NCBI GenBank assembly: GCA_900637705.1
Contig: LR134390.1
Location: 186,001 to 250,000, forward strand
Direction of reading: 5' to 3'
DNA: 64,000 nt
Source: Fusobacterium varium
GTDB lineage: Bacteria; Fusobacteriota; Fusobacteriia; Fusobacteriales; Fusobacteriaceae
Below are positions 36,773 to 46,093 of this stretch, piece by piece. Positions within the stretch are counted from its first letter, which is position 1. Each line of letters starts with the position of its first letter. The translations under genes were made by a program, and so were the position numbers. Below the pieces are notes generated by a model. The model worked only from the letters and a program-made list of their open reading frames with translations. It did not search any database and was not told the origin of the DNA.

Positions 36773-37750
36773 ATGGTTAAATCTGAAAATGTTAAGATTT
36801 TTGCTGGGACATCAAATGTGGCTTTAGCTACAAAAATTGCTGAGAGGTATGGACTACCACTAGGAGAAGCAGAAGTAGTTAGATTTAAAGATGGAGAGGT
36901 TTTTGTTAAAATTGATGAAACAGTTAGAGGTAGAGATGTATTTGTTGTACAATCAACTTCTGAACCTGTTAATGAAAATTTAATGGAACTTTTAATCTTT
37001 ATTGATGCATTAAAAAGAGCATCTGCAAAGAGCATTACTGTGATTATTCCTTATTATGGATATGCAAGACAAGACAGAAAATCTAGTCCTAGAGAACCAA
37101 TTACTTCTAAATTGGTAGCAAATTTATTAACAAAATCAGGGGCTAACAGAATTGTTGCCATGGATCTACATGCTGATCAAATTCAAGGATTCTTTGACAT
37201 TCCAGTAGATCATATGCAGGCTTTACCATTAATGGTAAAATATTTTATGAAAAAGGGACTTTATGGAGATGATGTAGTAGTAGTTTCTCCAGATATTGGT
37301 GGAGTAAAAAGAGCTAGAAAGTTAGCTGAATGGTTAGATTGTAAAATAGCTATTATTGATAAAAGAAGACCAAAACCAAATATGTCAGAAGTTATGAATC
37401 TTATAGGAGAGGTTCAAGGAAAAACTGCTATATTTATAGATGATATGATTGATACAGCTGGAACTATTACAAATGGTGCTGCTGCTATAATTGACAGAGG
37501 AGCAAAAGAAGCTTATGCTTGCTGTACACATGCAGTATTTTCTGATCCTGCTATTGAAAGATTAGCAGAATCTCCTTTAAAAGAAGTTATAGTAACTGAT
37601 TCTATTGCTTTACCAGAGAGAAAGAAATTAGATAAAATAACTGTTCTTTCAGTTGATGAAATATTCTCAGAAGCTATTAGTAGAATCGTAAATAATCAAT
37701 CAGTTTCTGAATTATTTGAAAAAGCTGAAACAAAAAGAAATGTTAAATAA
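36773..37750 (+). CDS. prs: Ribose-phosphate pyrophosphokinase
   Basis: Makes PRPP from ribose-5-phosphate and ATP. Of 325 residues. Signatures: [22 protein letters not shown] at the N-terminus, [17 protein letters not shown], the metal-binding [18 protein letters not shown], and the PRPP loop [17 protein letters not shown] precedes the ATG. The glmU-prs pairing is common in low-GC bacteria. Confidence 0.97.
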   Translation: MVKSENVKIFAGTSNVALATKIAERYGLPLGEAEVVRFKDGEVFVKIDETVRGRDVFVVQSTSEPVNENLMELLIFIDALKRASAKSITVIIPYYGYARQDRKSSPREPITSKLVANLLTKSGANRIVAMDLHADQIQGFFDIPVDHMQALPLMVKYFMKKGLYGDDVVVVSPDIGGVKRARKLAEWLDCKIAIIDKRRPKPNMSEVMNLIGEVQGKTAIFIDDMIDTAGTITNGAAAIIDRGAKEAYACCTHAVFSDPAIERLAESPLKEVIVTDSIALPERKKLDKITVLSVDEIFSEAISRIVNNQSVSELFEKAETKRNVK

Positions 37751-37786
37751 TCCAGTTGCAAAGGCAAAAAAATAATTTTTTCTAAT

Positions 37787-37815
37787 AAAAGCTAGTAGTT
37801 TTACTAGCTTTTTAT
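37787..37815 (+). terminator. Terminator after prs
   Basis: AAAGCTAGTA pairs with TACTAGCTTT around GTTT, followed by T-rich TTTATTTG. Confidence 0.8.
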
Positions 37816-37874
37816 TTGTATATATGATAAAATTATGGATATTTTAATAATGATATGTTAGGTTAGGTGTATAA

Positions 37875-38525
37875 ATGGATAGAATTAAATATACTTCTTT
37901 AAATGCTGACTATAATAAAATAGGAAAATTGTTAAAAGAGGGAAATTTGATAATTTATCCTACAGATACTGTATATGGTGTTGGAGGGATAATAGAATCA
38001 GATGAATCTATAGCTAAAATTTATAAAGCTAAAGAAAGAAGCTTTAAATCACCTCTCATTGTTTTAGTGAGTGATGTATCTAAAATAGAAAAAATAGCAT
38101 ATATTGAAGAAAAGAATAGAGAGAAAATAGAAAAATTAATAAAAGAATTCTGGCCTGGAGGACTTACTATTATATTAAACAAAAAAGATAATGTTCCTGA
38201 TATAATGGTATCAGGCGGGAAAACTGTAGGAGTTAGAATGCCTAATCTTGATACTGCTTTAAAAATAATAGAAGCAGCAGGAGGATTATTGCCAACTACA
38301 AGTGCAAATATATCTGGGGAAACGACACCTAGAAGTTATGATGAACTTTCAGAAGAGTTTAAAGAAAGAGTAGAAATATTAGTTGATGGAGGAAGGTGCC
38401 CAATAGGAAATGCCTCAACTATAATAGATATGAGTGATAAACCAAAAATTCTTAGAACAGGAGCTATATCTATTGAAGATATAGAAAAAATTATTGGAAA
38501 ATTAAATGGGGAGGAAATAAATTAA
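37875..38525 (+). CDS. tsaC: Threonylcarbamoyl-AMP synthase (Sua5/YciO/YrdC family)
   Basis: Makes threonylcarbamoyl-AMP, the precursor of t6A at tRNA position 37. A single YrdC domain of 216 residues: NLIIYPTDTVYGVGGIIESD, IYKAKERSFKSPLIVLV, WPGGLTIILNKKDNVPD, VGVRMPNLD and LLPTTSANISGE. There is no C-terminal Sua5 domain, so this is the short TsaC form. The next gene's ATG overlaps its TAA (TAATG). Confidence 0.93.
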   Translation: MDRIKYTSLNADYNKIGKLLKEGNLIIYPTDTVYGVGGIIESDESIAKIYKAKERSFKSPLIVLVSDVSKIEKIAYIEEKNREKIEKLIKEFWPGGLTIILNKKDNVPDIMVSGGKTVGVRMPNLDTALKIIEAAGGLLPTTSANISGETTPRSYDELSEEFKERVEILVDGGRCPIGNASTIIDMSDKPKILRTGAISIEDIEKIIGKLNGEEIN

Positions 38526-38962
38526 TGAAAACACAAAGAGTAAATCCAAATGCAATGAATCCTATGCAGATGAATAATATGTCATCTATGATGGGAATGA
38601 TGAACAGCATTCAAAAGATAGGGAAAGGTAAAAGAAAATACTCTATTATGCTGGACAAAAATAATAAAAAATTTCTGGCAAAATTTATAGATGAAGTAAA
38701 AAAACAATTTGCTTCTTCACCTTTAGGGACACAGGGGCAAGGAGTTAGTGACTTTTTTGATTATGTAAAAAAAATGTGTGAAGATAAAAATCAAATGGAA
38801 CTTAAAGTTAGTTTTGAGGAATATGAATTCCTTAAAAAGATGGTTATAGATTCTATAAAAGGAATGGAAGCTATGGAGTTCAAATGGTATCAACTTATTA
38901 AAAAAGGTATGATAAAAATGATGGTAAAACAATATAGAGAACTTCTAACAAAATTAAAATAA
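38525..38962 (+). CDS. Conserved-looking hypothetical protein, Met/Asn-rich N-terminus
   Basis: A 145-residue protein that I do not recognise. The N-terminal 30 residues are Met/Asn-rich (MNPMQMNNMSSMMGMMNS), then a basic, probably helical body: KKFLAKFIDEVKKQFASSP, then FFDYVKKMCEDKNQMELKV and a C-terminal helix. No signal peptide or membrane segment. It overlaps tsaC by one base and precedes murI by 23 bases, so it is translationally coupled. It has coding-type composition and GGGGAGG before the start. Confidence 0.72.
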   Translation: MKTQRVNPNAMNPMQMNNMSSMMGMMNSIQKIGKGKRKYSIMLDKNNKKFLAKFIDEVKKQFASSPLGTQGQGVSDFFDYVKKMCEDKNQMELKVSFEEYEFLKKMVIDSIKGMEAMEFKWYQLIKKGMIKMMVKQYRELLTKLK

Positions 38963-38985
38963 AAATACCTTTATAAAGGGGAGTA

Positions 38986-39777
38986 ATGACGAAAGAATAT
39001 AGTATTGGAGTATTTGACTCTGGAGTTGGTGGCACAACTGTACTAAAGATAATGGCAGAAATATTACCCCATGAAAATATAATATATTATGCTGATAGTG
39101 GTAATGCTCCATATGGTAAAAAAACAGTAGAGGAGTTGCAAAGTCTATGTTTTAATATAATGGACTTTTTTCTGAAAAATAGATGTAAAGCAGTTGTTAT
39201 AGCTTGTAATACTGCTACTGCTGCTGCTTTAACTGCAATAAAAGAAAGATACGATATACCTGTGATTGGAGTTATAAATCCAGGAGCAAAAGCAGCTGCA
39301 AATATGAGCAAAAATGGACATATTGCTGTATTAGCAACACCTTTTACTGCTAATTCAAATGCTTATGGAGAGGAGATAAAAAAAATTTCTAAAAAAGTTT
39401 CAGTGTACCAAGAGGGATGTTCTGAGCTATGCACTATGATAGAAGAAGGCTGGGAAAATTTTGAAAATAGAGGCGATATTTTAGATGGGCATATATCCCA
39501 ATTTCCAGGGTCAGCAGATACACTGGTATTAGGTTGCACTCATTATCCTATTATAAAAGAAGATATAGAAAAATATTTTTCTGGAAAAATAGTTGATCCA
39601 GCAAAAGAAACTGTTATTGAACTTGTTGAAGCATTGAGAGATGATGATTTGTTAAATGATTCTAAAGATAGAGGAAAAATAGAATTCTTTGTCAGTGGGA
39701 ATAAAGAACAATTCAGAAAAATAGCAGAGAAATTTTTAGGATTTGAGGTTAAAAAACTTTATCAAATAGAGAAATAA
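38986..39777 (+). CDS. murI: Glutamate racemase
   Basis: Cofactor-independent racemase providing D-glutamate for peptidoglycan. 263 residues. N-terminal IGVFDSGVGGTTVLK, the first catalytic cysteine in VVIACNTATAAAL and the second in LVLGCTHYPII, with YADSGNAPYGKKTVEEL between. AAAGGGGAG precedes the ATG. Last gene of the tsaC operon. Confidence 0.96.
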   Translation: MTKEYSIGVFDSGVGGTTVLKIMAEILPHENIIYYADSGNAPYGKKTVEELQSLCFNIMDFFLKNRCKAVVIACNTATAAALTAIKERYDIPVIGVINPGAKAAANMSKNGHIAVLATPFTANSNAYGEEIKKISKKVSVYQEGCSELCTMIEEGWENFENRGDILDGHISQFPGSADTLVLGCTHYPIIKEDIEKYFSGKIVDPAKETVIELVEALRDDDLLNDSKDRGKIEFFVSGNKEQFRKIAEKFLGFEVKKLYQIEK

Positions 39778-39786
39778 TTAAATAAA

Positions 39787-39840
39787 GAGGCTGTTGCAGC
39801 TTAATGATTTTTTGATCATTAGACTGGACAGCCTCCTTTT
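39787..39840 (+). terminator. Large terminator after murI
   Basis: Outer stem GAGGCTGT / ACAGCCTC and inner stem TAATGAT / ATCATTA with an imperfect middle, followed by CTTTT. The outer stem resembles the conserved ends of some insertion sequences, but no transposase is present. Confidence 0.65.
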
Positions 39841-39935
39841 AATTACTATGTAAGTTTTATTCTATAATTTTACCATTATGAAAATATTCAATCTAATTTA
39901 TTGGAATTAAAGAATAGAAAGAAAAATTTAAAATC

Positions 39936-40922
39936 TTATTTATAAGCATTTCCTATAAGCCCTACAGCCTCTTTTGCTCTCATTATTTTTTCTCTTGCAA
40001 TAGCTCTTGCTTTTTTAGCACCTTCATAAAGAACTTCCTGTACATAATCGCTATTTTCTACTAAATGTTCTCTTCTTTCTCTTGCTTCTCCAAAATATTC
40101 AAGGATAGCATTTAAAAGTTCAGTTTTAGCATGACCATAACCAAAATTTCCAGCAAGGAACTTTTCTTTAAGTTCATTTTGTTTTTCAATAGAAGCAAAA
40201 AGAGCATAAAGTTTAGCTATATTATTATTTGGATCTTTTGGCTCTTCCAAAGGAGTAGAATCAGTAACTATGCTCATAACTTGTTTTTTTAATTCTTTTT
40301 TTGAAGCAAACATATTTATTGTGTTTCCATAAGATTTACTCATTTTTTGACCATCTGTTCCTGGAATAACTGCAAGATCATCCATTATGAGAGGATCAGG
40401 AAGTTTAAAGAGATCTACACCATACTGCTGATTAAATTTCATAGCTATATCCCTTGTCATTTCAAGATGCTGTTTTTGATCTTTTCCTACTGGGACAACA
40501 TCAGTATCATATATCAGAATATCAGCAGCCATAAGCACAGGATAAGTCATAAGACCTGCATTTGGAGTAAAACCCTTAGCAATTTTATCTTTATATGAAT
40601 GTCCTCTTTCCAGCAATCCAACAGGGGTAACATTTGAAAGAAGCCAAGAAAGCTCAACATGTTCTGGTATGTCAGATTGGAGAAATATAGTAGATTTCTC
40701 AGGATTTAATCCAAGAGCAAGATAATCTAATACAATATTATATGTATTTTCTTTTAAAGATTTTGGATCAGTAAGAGAAGTAAGTGAATGATAGTCAGCA
40801 ATAAAGTAGAAACCTTCAAATTCACCACTGTTTTGATTTTTTACGAACTGGCTGATTGCACCAAAGTAGTTTCCAAGATGAAGGATTCCGCTAGGTTGAA
40901 TACCAGATAAACTTCTTTTCAT
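39936..40922 (-). CDS. trpS: Tryptophan--tRNA ligase
   Basis: Class Ic aminoacyl-tRNA synthetase of 328 residues, the normal bacterial length. MKRSLSGIQPSGILHLGNYFG holds the HIGH-type motif (quoted in part), KMSKSYGN follows GTDGQ, and the tryptophan-binding region has LMAADILIYDTDVVPVGKDQ and QHLEMTRDIA. ATG 40922 lies after AGGAGG at good distance; the ATG at 40964 precedes that site and is rejected. Monocistronic, convergent with murI, divergent from the ROK kinase. Confidence 0.96.
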   Translation of the reverse strand: MKRSLSGIQPSGILHLGNYFGAISQFVKNQNSGEFEGFYFIADYHSLTSLTDPKSLKENTYNIVLDYLALGLNPEKSTIFLQSDIPEHVELSWLLSNVTPVGLLERGHSYKDKIAKGFTPNAGLMTYPVLMAADILIYDTDVVPVGKDQKQHLEMTRDIAMKFNQQYGVDLFKLPDPLIMDDLAVIPGTDGQKMSKSYGNTINMFASKKELKKQVMSIVTDSTPLEEPKDPNNNIAKLYALFASIEKQNELKEKFLAGNFGYGHAKTELLNAILEYFGEARERREHLVENSDYVQEVLYEGAKKARAIAREKIMRAKEAVGLIGNAYK

Positions 40923-41069
40923 AGAAATTCCTCCTAAAACTAAATATATTCTACATAGTACCATATATATAAAAAAAATTCAATGATACAGCTCTTTTTA
41001 AAAAAGAGGTAATGTAGTATAATGAAATAGATAAATGGGAAAATAGAAAGAAAATTTTGGAGGGATAAT

Positions 41070-42017
41070 ATGGATTATTATGTGGGAATAGACTTGGGAG
41101 GAACAAATACTAAAATAGGACTGTTGAATATAGAAGGAGATATTTTAAAGAGTTCTATAATAAAAACACTTTCATCAGAAGGTGTGGACAAGACTATGGA
41201 AAGAATATGGGGAGTAATACAGGAGCTCGCAAAAGAAACAAATATAAATGTAGAAGATATAAAGGGGATAGGAATGGGAATTCCAGGACCTGTTGAAGAG
41301 CAAAGTATAGTAGCTTTTTTTGCAAATTTTCCTTGGGGAACTAATGTAAATATAAAAGAAAAGCTTGAAAAAATAACAGGAATAGAAACAAAGTTAGATA
41401 ATGATGCAAATATTATAGCATTAGGAGAAGCTAAATATGGAGCTGCAAAAGGAAGTAAAAGTAGTGTAACAGTCGCACTAGGGACAGGTATAGGAGGAGG
41501 AATATATGTAAATGGAATGCTTATATCTGGATTTAAAGGTGCTGGTGGAGAAATAGGTCATATGAAAATAGTAAAAGAAGGAAGATTATGTGGCTGTGGA
41601 CAAAGAGGTTGTTTTGAAGCATATGCTTCTGCAACTGGGTTAATAAGAGAGGCAGTGTCAAGGCTTACTGTAAATAAACAAAATCTTCTTTATACAATGA
41701 TAGAAGGGAATATAGCAGGACTTGAAGCAAAAGATATATTTGATGCTGCTAAAGAAGGAGATGCTTTTTCACTAGATTTGGTAGATTATGAGGCAGAGTA
41801 TTTAGCTATGGGAATAGCTAATATTTTAAATATAATAAATCCTGAAACTATAGTTTTAGGTGGAGGAGTTGCATTAGCAGGAGATATTTTATTGAATCCT
41901 CTTAGAAAAAAATTAGAAAAATATGCTCTTCCAGTTACTTTGGAAGATTTAAAAATAGTTCAGGGAATTTTAGGAAATGAAGCTGGAATAAAAGGCGCAG
42001 TTGGACTTTTTTCATAA
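41070..42017 (+). CDS. glk: ROK family glucokinase
   Basis: ATP-dependent glucose kinase of 315 residues. The ATP-binding DLGGTNTKIGL motif is at the N-terminus, VALGTGIGGGIYVNG in the middle, and the ROK zinc motif follows: GHMKIVKEGRLCGCGQRGCFEAYAS, quoted by its ends, with the CxCGxxGCxE signature. GGAGG precedes the ATG. It lies directly upstream of mglBAC, where it would phosphorylate glucose or after epimerisation galactose-derived sugar brought in by that transporter. Repressor-type ROK proteins carry an N-terminal helix-turn-helix, absent here. Confidence 0.92.
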   Translation: MDYYVGIDLGGTNTKIGLLNIEGDILKSSIIKTLSSEGVDKTMERIWGVIQELAKETNINVEDIKGIGMGIPGPVEEQSIVAFFANFPWGTNVNIKEKLEKITGIETKLDNDANIIALGEAKYGAAKGSKSSVTVALGTGIGGGIYVNGMLISGFKGAGGEIGHMKIVKEGRLCGCGQRGCFEAYASATGLIREAVSRLTVNKQNLLYTMIEGNIAGLEAKDIFDAAKEGDAFSLDLVDYEAEYLAMGIANILNIINPETIVLGGGVALAGDILLNPLRKKLEKYALPVTLEDLKIVQGILGNEAGIKGAVGLFS

Positions 42018-42073
42018 AAATTGAATTATTTCTTCTTAGTTTATAAAGTTTTTGTAATTTTTACTTAAAGTTA

Positions 42074-42102
42074 TTGACAAAGCTTGAATAAAAGATTATA
42101 TT
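42074..42102 (+). promoter_or_regulatory. Promoter of mglBAC
   Basis: TTGACA (42074-42079), a 17-base spacer and TATATT (42097-42102). An untranslated leader of about 100 bases follows before mglB. Confidence 0.75.
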
Positions 42103-42210
42103 TAATAGTGAAAGTATAATTTTAAAATCTTAGTTTCATAAAACAAATCTAAAGTTCTAAAATAAAACAAAACAGAGAGTCTTTATAAAAACTTAGGAGG
42201 TATTTTAGCT

Positions 42211-43248
42211 ATGAAAAAGACAAGTTTAATATTAGGGGCATTATTACTAGCAGCAGGTTTGGCTGGATGTGGTGAGAAAAAAGAAGCTGCTCCAGCAGAT
42301 ACAGCATCAGCACCAAAAGCAGAAAAAAAATTAAGAATAGGTTTTACAGCTTATAAATTTGATGATAACTTTATTGCATTGTACAGAAAGGTTGTACAAG
42401 ATGAAGCTAAGAAAATGGAAGATAAAGTAGATTTAACAATGGTTGATTCTCAAAATAGCCAACAAACTCAAAATGATCAGATAGATGTAATGCTTTCTAA
42501 AGGAATAGATGCATTAGCAGTTAACTTGGTTGACCCAGCAGCTGGGCAAACAGTAATGGAGAAAATTAAAGCTGAGAATGTTCCTGTTGTATTTTATAAT
42601 AAAAAACCAGCAAAGGAAGTTTTAGCAGCTTATGATAAAGCTTATTATGTAGGAATTGATCCTAATGCTCAAGGGATAGCTCAAGGGGAACTTATCATGA
42701 AAGCTTGGAAAGCCAATCCAGATTTAGATTTGAATAAAGATGGAAAAATTCAATATGTAATGATTAAAGGAGAACCTGGACATCCAGATGCTGAAGCAAG
42801 AACAATTTACTCAATAAAAACTTTAAATGACAATGGAATAGAAACTGAAGAATTACATTTAGATACTGCAATGTGGGATACTGCACAGGCAAAAGATAAA
42901 ATGGATGCATGGTTGTCAGGACCTAATGGAGATAAAATTGAAGTTGTTATCTGTAATAATGATGGAATGGCTCTAGGAGCTATTGAATCAATGAAAGCTG
43001 TTGGAAAGAAACTTCCAGTATTTGGAGTTGACGCTTTACCAGAAGCAATTGTTAAAATTGAAGCAGGAGAAATGGCAGGAACTGTTCTTAATGATGCAAA
43101 AGGACAAGGAAGTGCTACTTGGGATATGGTAGTTAACTTAGCAGAAGGAAAATCTCCAACTGAAGGAACTGACAGAAAATTAGATGAAAAAGAAATTTTA
43201 ATACCTAGTATTGGAATTGATAAAGATAATGTTGCAGAATTTAAATAA
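42211..43248 (+). CDS. mglB: Galactose/glucose-binding lipoprotein MglB
   Basis: Substrate-binding lipoprotein of the galactose/methyl-galactoside ABC transporter, 345 residues. The signal [20 protein letters not shown] has a lipobox with Cys20. An Ala/Glu linker leads into the periplasmic-binding fold: [66 protein letters not shown] and [14 protein letters not shown], all typical of MglB. AGGAGG precedes the ATG. A stem-loop after the gene may separate its expression level from mglA. Confidence 0.94.
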   Translation: MKKTSLILGALLLAAGLAGCGEKKEAAPADTASAPKAEKKLRIGFTAYKFDDNFIALYRKVVQDEAKKMEDKVDLTMVDSQNSQQTQNDQIDVMLSKGIDALAVNLVDPAAGQTVMEKIKAENVPVVFYNKKPAKEVLAAYDKAYYVGIDPNAQGIAQGELIMKAWKANPDLDLNKDGKIQYVMIKGEPGHPDAEARTIYSIKTLNDNGIETEELHLDTAMWDTAQAKDKMDAWLSGPNGDKIEVVICNNDGMALGAIESMKAVGKKLPVFGVDALPEAIVKIEAGEMAGTVLNDAKGQGSATWDMVVNLAEGKSPTEGTDRKLDEKEILIPSIGIDKDNVAEFK

Positions 43249-43284
43249 GATAAAATTATATAAATAAATTATTTTTAGGAAGAG

Positions 43285-43319
43285 AAGGGGGATTGTTTTA
43301 TAGACACATCTCCCTTTTT
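43285..43319 (+). terminator. Stem-loop between mglB and mglA (probable partial terminator)
   Basis: AAGGGGGATTGT pairs imperfectly with ACACATCTCCCTT, followed by TTTTT. Its position after the binding-protein gene suggests it lowers transcription into mglAC or stabilises mglB mRNA. Confidence 0.6.
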
Positions 43320-43363
43320 CCAGAAAAAGAATATAGAAAAGTTAGTAATAGTAAGGAGACAAT

Positions 43364-44866
43364 ATGAATGATTTAGAATATATACTAGAAATGGATAATA
43401 TTTCTAAAGAGTTTCCGGGGGTAAAAGCGTTAGATGGGGCTAATTTAAAAGTCAGACCTCATTCTGTTCATGCGCTCATGGGTGAAAATGGTGCTGGAAA
43501 ATCAACTCTAATGAAATGTTTATTTGGAATTTATGAAAAAGATAGTGGAAAGATACTATTTGAAGGGAAAGAGATAAATTTTACTTCTGCAAAAGAAGCT
43601 CTTGATAATGGAGTATCAATGGTTCATCAAGAACTCAATCAAGTACTTCAAAGAAATGTACTTGATAATATATGGCTTGGAAGATATCCTCAAAAAGGAT
43701 TTTTTATAGATGAGAAAAAAATGTATAATGATACAAAAAAAATATTTGAAGAACTTGAAATAGATGTAGATCCACATTCAAAAGTAGCAGATCTTGCAGT
43801 TTCAGAAAGACAAATGATAGAAATAGCAAAAGCAGTATCATATAATTCGAAAATAATTGTGATGGACGAGCCTACTTCTTCACTTACTGAAAAAGAGGTA
43901 GAACATCTATTTAAAATAATTAATAAACTAAGAGATAAAGGGTGTGGAATAGTATATATTTCTCATAAAATGGAAGAGATAAAAGCTATATCAGACGATA
44001 TTACTATTCTTAGAGATGGTAAATGGATAGCAACGGAATCGGTTGCGAATCTTTCAACTGATCAAATAATAAATATGATGGTAGGAAGAGATTTAACTAA
44101 TCGTTTTCCACCAAAGGACAATGTAGTAAAAGAATGTATTTTAAAGGTAGATGGACTTACAGCTGCAAAGCAACCTTCTATTAATGATATTAGTTTTGAG
44201 CTTCATAAGGGAGAAATATTAGGAGTGGCAGGATTAGTCGGAGCAAAAAGAACTGATATTGTGGAAACAATATTTGGTATAAGGGAAAAAGCATCAGGAA
44301 GTATATTTTTAAATGGAAAAGAAGTTAAGAATAAGACTCCTAATGAGGCAATAGAAAACGGATTTGCATTAGTAACAGAAGAACGTAGAGCTACAGGGAT
44401 ATATAGTATGCTTAATGTTGGGTTTAATTCTACTATTTCAAATTTAGACAGATATTTAAGTAAATTTCGTTTGTTAAGTGATAAAGATATTAAAAAGGAT
44501 ACTCAATGGGTAATAGACAGTATGAGAGTAAAGACACCTTCTCAATCAACAAGTATAGGATCTCTATCTGGAGGAAATCAGCAAAAAGTAATATTGGGAA
44601 GATGGCTATTAACTGAACCAGATGTGCTTATGCTAGATGAACCTACAAGAGGAATAGATGTTTTAGCAAAATTTGAAATTTATCAACTTATGATAGAACT
44701 TGCTAAAAAAGATAAAGGAATTATTATGATTTCTTCTGAAATGCCAGAACTTTTAGGAGTGACAGACAGAATACTTGTAATGAGTAATGGAAGAGTTGCA
44801 GGGATAGTAAAAACATCTGAAACATCTCAAGAAGAAATAATGACTTTATCAGCAAAATATCTATAG
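43364..44866 (+). CDS. mglA: Galactose ABC transporter ATP-binding protein MglA
   Basis: Double-domain ATPase of 500 residues. The first nucleotide-binding domain has Walker [21 protein letters not shown] (Q-loop) and Walker [12 protein letters not shown]. The second has a degenerate Walker A ([14 protein letters not shown]), as usual for MglA/RbsA proteins, with [15 protein letters not shown] and [12 protein letters not shown] intact. AAGGAG precedes the ATG. Works with MglB and MglC. Confidence 0.96.
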   Translation: MNDLEYILEMDNISKEFPGVKALDGANLKVRPHSVHALMGENGAGKSTLMKCLFGIYEKDSGKILFEGKEINFTSAKEALDNGVSMVHQELNQVLQRNVLDNIWLGRYPQKGFFIDEKKMYNDTKKIFEELEIDVDPHSKVADLAVSERQMIEIAKAVSYNSKIIVMDEPTSSLTEKEVEHLFKIINKLRDKGCGIVYISHKMEEIKAISDDITILRDGKWIATESVANLSTDQIINMMVGRDLTNRFPPKDNVVKECILKVDGLTAAKQPSINDISFELHKGEILGVAGLVGAKRTDIVETIFGIREKASGSIFLNGKEVKNKTPNEAIENGFALVTEERRATGIYSMLNVGFNSTISNLDRYLSKFRLLSDKDIKKDTQWVIDSMRVKTPSQSTSIGSLSGGNQQKVILGRWLLTEPDVLMLDEPTRGIDVLAKFEIYQLMIELAKKDKGIIMISSEMPELLGVTDRILVMSNGRVAGIVKTSETSQEEIMTLSAKYL

Positions 44867-44882
44867 AAAAAGGGAGAAAAAA

Positions 44883-45902
44883 ATGAATATACGTACAAAA
44901 GATGGAAAAATTGATTTTAAAAAATTATTTATACAAAGTGGACTTTATCTTGTTCTTTTCTTAATGCTGGTTTTAATAATTGCTAAAGAACCTTCATTTT
45001 TAAGTATAAGAAACTTTAAGAATATTCTTACTCAATCATCTGTAAGAGCAATCATAGCTCTTGGAGTTGCTGGATTAATTGTAACTCAAGGAACAGACCT
45101 TTCAGTAGGAAGACAAGTAGGATTTTCAGCTGTTATTTCAGCAACATTATTACAGGCAACTACAAATGTAAATAAAGTATTTCCTAACTTAGGGGAATTT
45201 CCAGTAATTGGAGCAATTATTATTGTAATGATTGTTGGTATGGTGATTGGATCAATAAATGGTATTATAGTTGCAAAACTTAATGTTCACCCATTTATTG
45301 CTACTTTAGGAATGATGACTATTGTTTATGGAATTAACTCATTATATTATGACTATGTTGGAGCTTCTCCAATATCAGGATTTAGTAAAAGTTACAGTTC
45401 ATTTGCACAGGGATATATAGGAACTCCGAGTTTTAATATGTCTTATCTCATAATATATGCAGCAGTTGCTACTGCAATAATGTGGATATTATGGAATAAA
45501 ACAAAATTTGGTAAGAATGTATTTGCAGTTGGTGGAAATCCAGAAGCAGCAAAAGTATCAGGAGTAAATGTGGCTTGGACACTTGTTAAAATATATGCTT
45601 TATCAGGTATGTATTATGCTTTTGGTGGATTGCTTGAAGCTGGACGTATTGGTTCTGCAACAAATAACTTAGGAAATATGTATGAAATGGATGCTATAGC
45701 AGCCTGTGTTATTGGTGGAGTTTCATTTTATGGAGGAGTTGGAAAGATATCTGGGGTAATAACAGGAGTTATCATCCTTACTGTTATCAACTATGGTTTG
45801 ACTTATGTAGGAGTAAGTCCATACTGGCAATATATCATAAAAGGTATGATAATTGTAGCAGCTGTGGCATTTGATGCTATCAAATACTCAAAGAAAAAAT
45901 AG
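44883..45902 (+). CDS. mglC: Galactose ABC transporter permease MglC
   Basis: Membrane component of the galactose ABC transporter, 339 residues with about ten helices. Conserved stretches: VRAIIALGVAGLIVTQGTDLSVG, quoted by its ends, AKLNVHPFIATLGMMTIVYG, FAVGGNPEAAKVSGVNV and GVSFYGGVGKISGVI, all BPD_transp_2 family. AGGGAG precedes the ATG, 16 bases after mglA. A strong terminator follows. Confidence 0.96.
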   Translation: MNIRTKDGKIDFKKLFIQSGLYLVLFLMLVLIIAKEPSFLSIRNFKNILTQSSVRAIIALGVAGLIVTQGTDLSVGRQVGFSAVISATLLQATTNVNKVFPNLGEFPVIGAIIIVMIVGMVIGSINGIIVAKLNVHPFIATLGMMTIVYGINSLYYDYVGASPISGFSKSYSSFAQGYIGTPSFNMSYLIIYAAVATAIMWILWNKTKFGKNVFAVGGNPEAAKVSGVNVAWTLVKIYALSGMYYAFGGLLEAGRIGSATNNLGNMYEMDAIAACVIGGVSFYGGVGKISGVITGVIILTVINYGLTYVGVSPYWQYIIKGMIIVAAVAFDAIKYSKKK

Positions 45903-45936
45903 TTGAAACTTAATATACAGAGAAAATAAATTTTAT

Positions 45937-45966
45937 GCCTAACTTTCAAAAGTTAGGCTTTTTTTA
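45937..45966 (+). terminator. Terminator of mglBAC
   Basis: GCCTAACTT pairs with AAGTTAGGC around TCAA, followed by T7. Confidence 0.9.
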
Positions 45967-45987
45967 CAGATATCTTTCATCCTCACA

Positions 45988-46016
45988 TTGACAAAGTATC
46001 GAATCTACAATATAAT
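45988..46016 (+). promoter_or_regulatory. Promoter of the AraC-type gene
   Basis: TTGACA (45988-45993), a 17-base spacer and TATAAT (46011-46016): a fully consensus promoter. Confidence 0.82.
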
Positions 46017-46056
46017 TATATAGACAAAAAATAATATAATCAACAAATATATAGAC
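46017..46056. repeat. Direct repeat at the AraC-type promoter
   Basis: TATATAGAC occurs at 46017-46025 and 46048-46056, 31 bases apart (about three helical turns), each followed by an AATAATATAA stretch. Such direct repeats are typical AraC/XylS sites; autoregulation is inferred. Confidence 0.45.
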
Positions 46057-46093
46057 TAATAATATAACTATAACGACTAAAGAAGGGAATAAT

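Noticed and set aside
41070-42017. ROK-family transcriptional repressor
   Set aside because: No N-terminal helix-turn-helix; the protein begins directly with the ATP-binding DLGGT motif, as in glucokinases.
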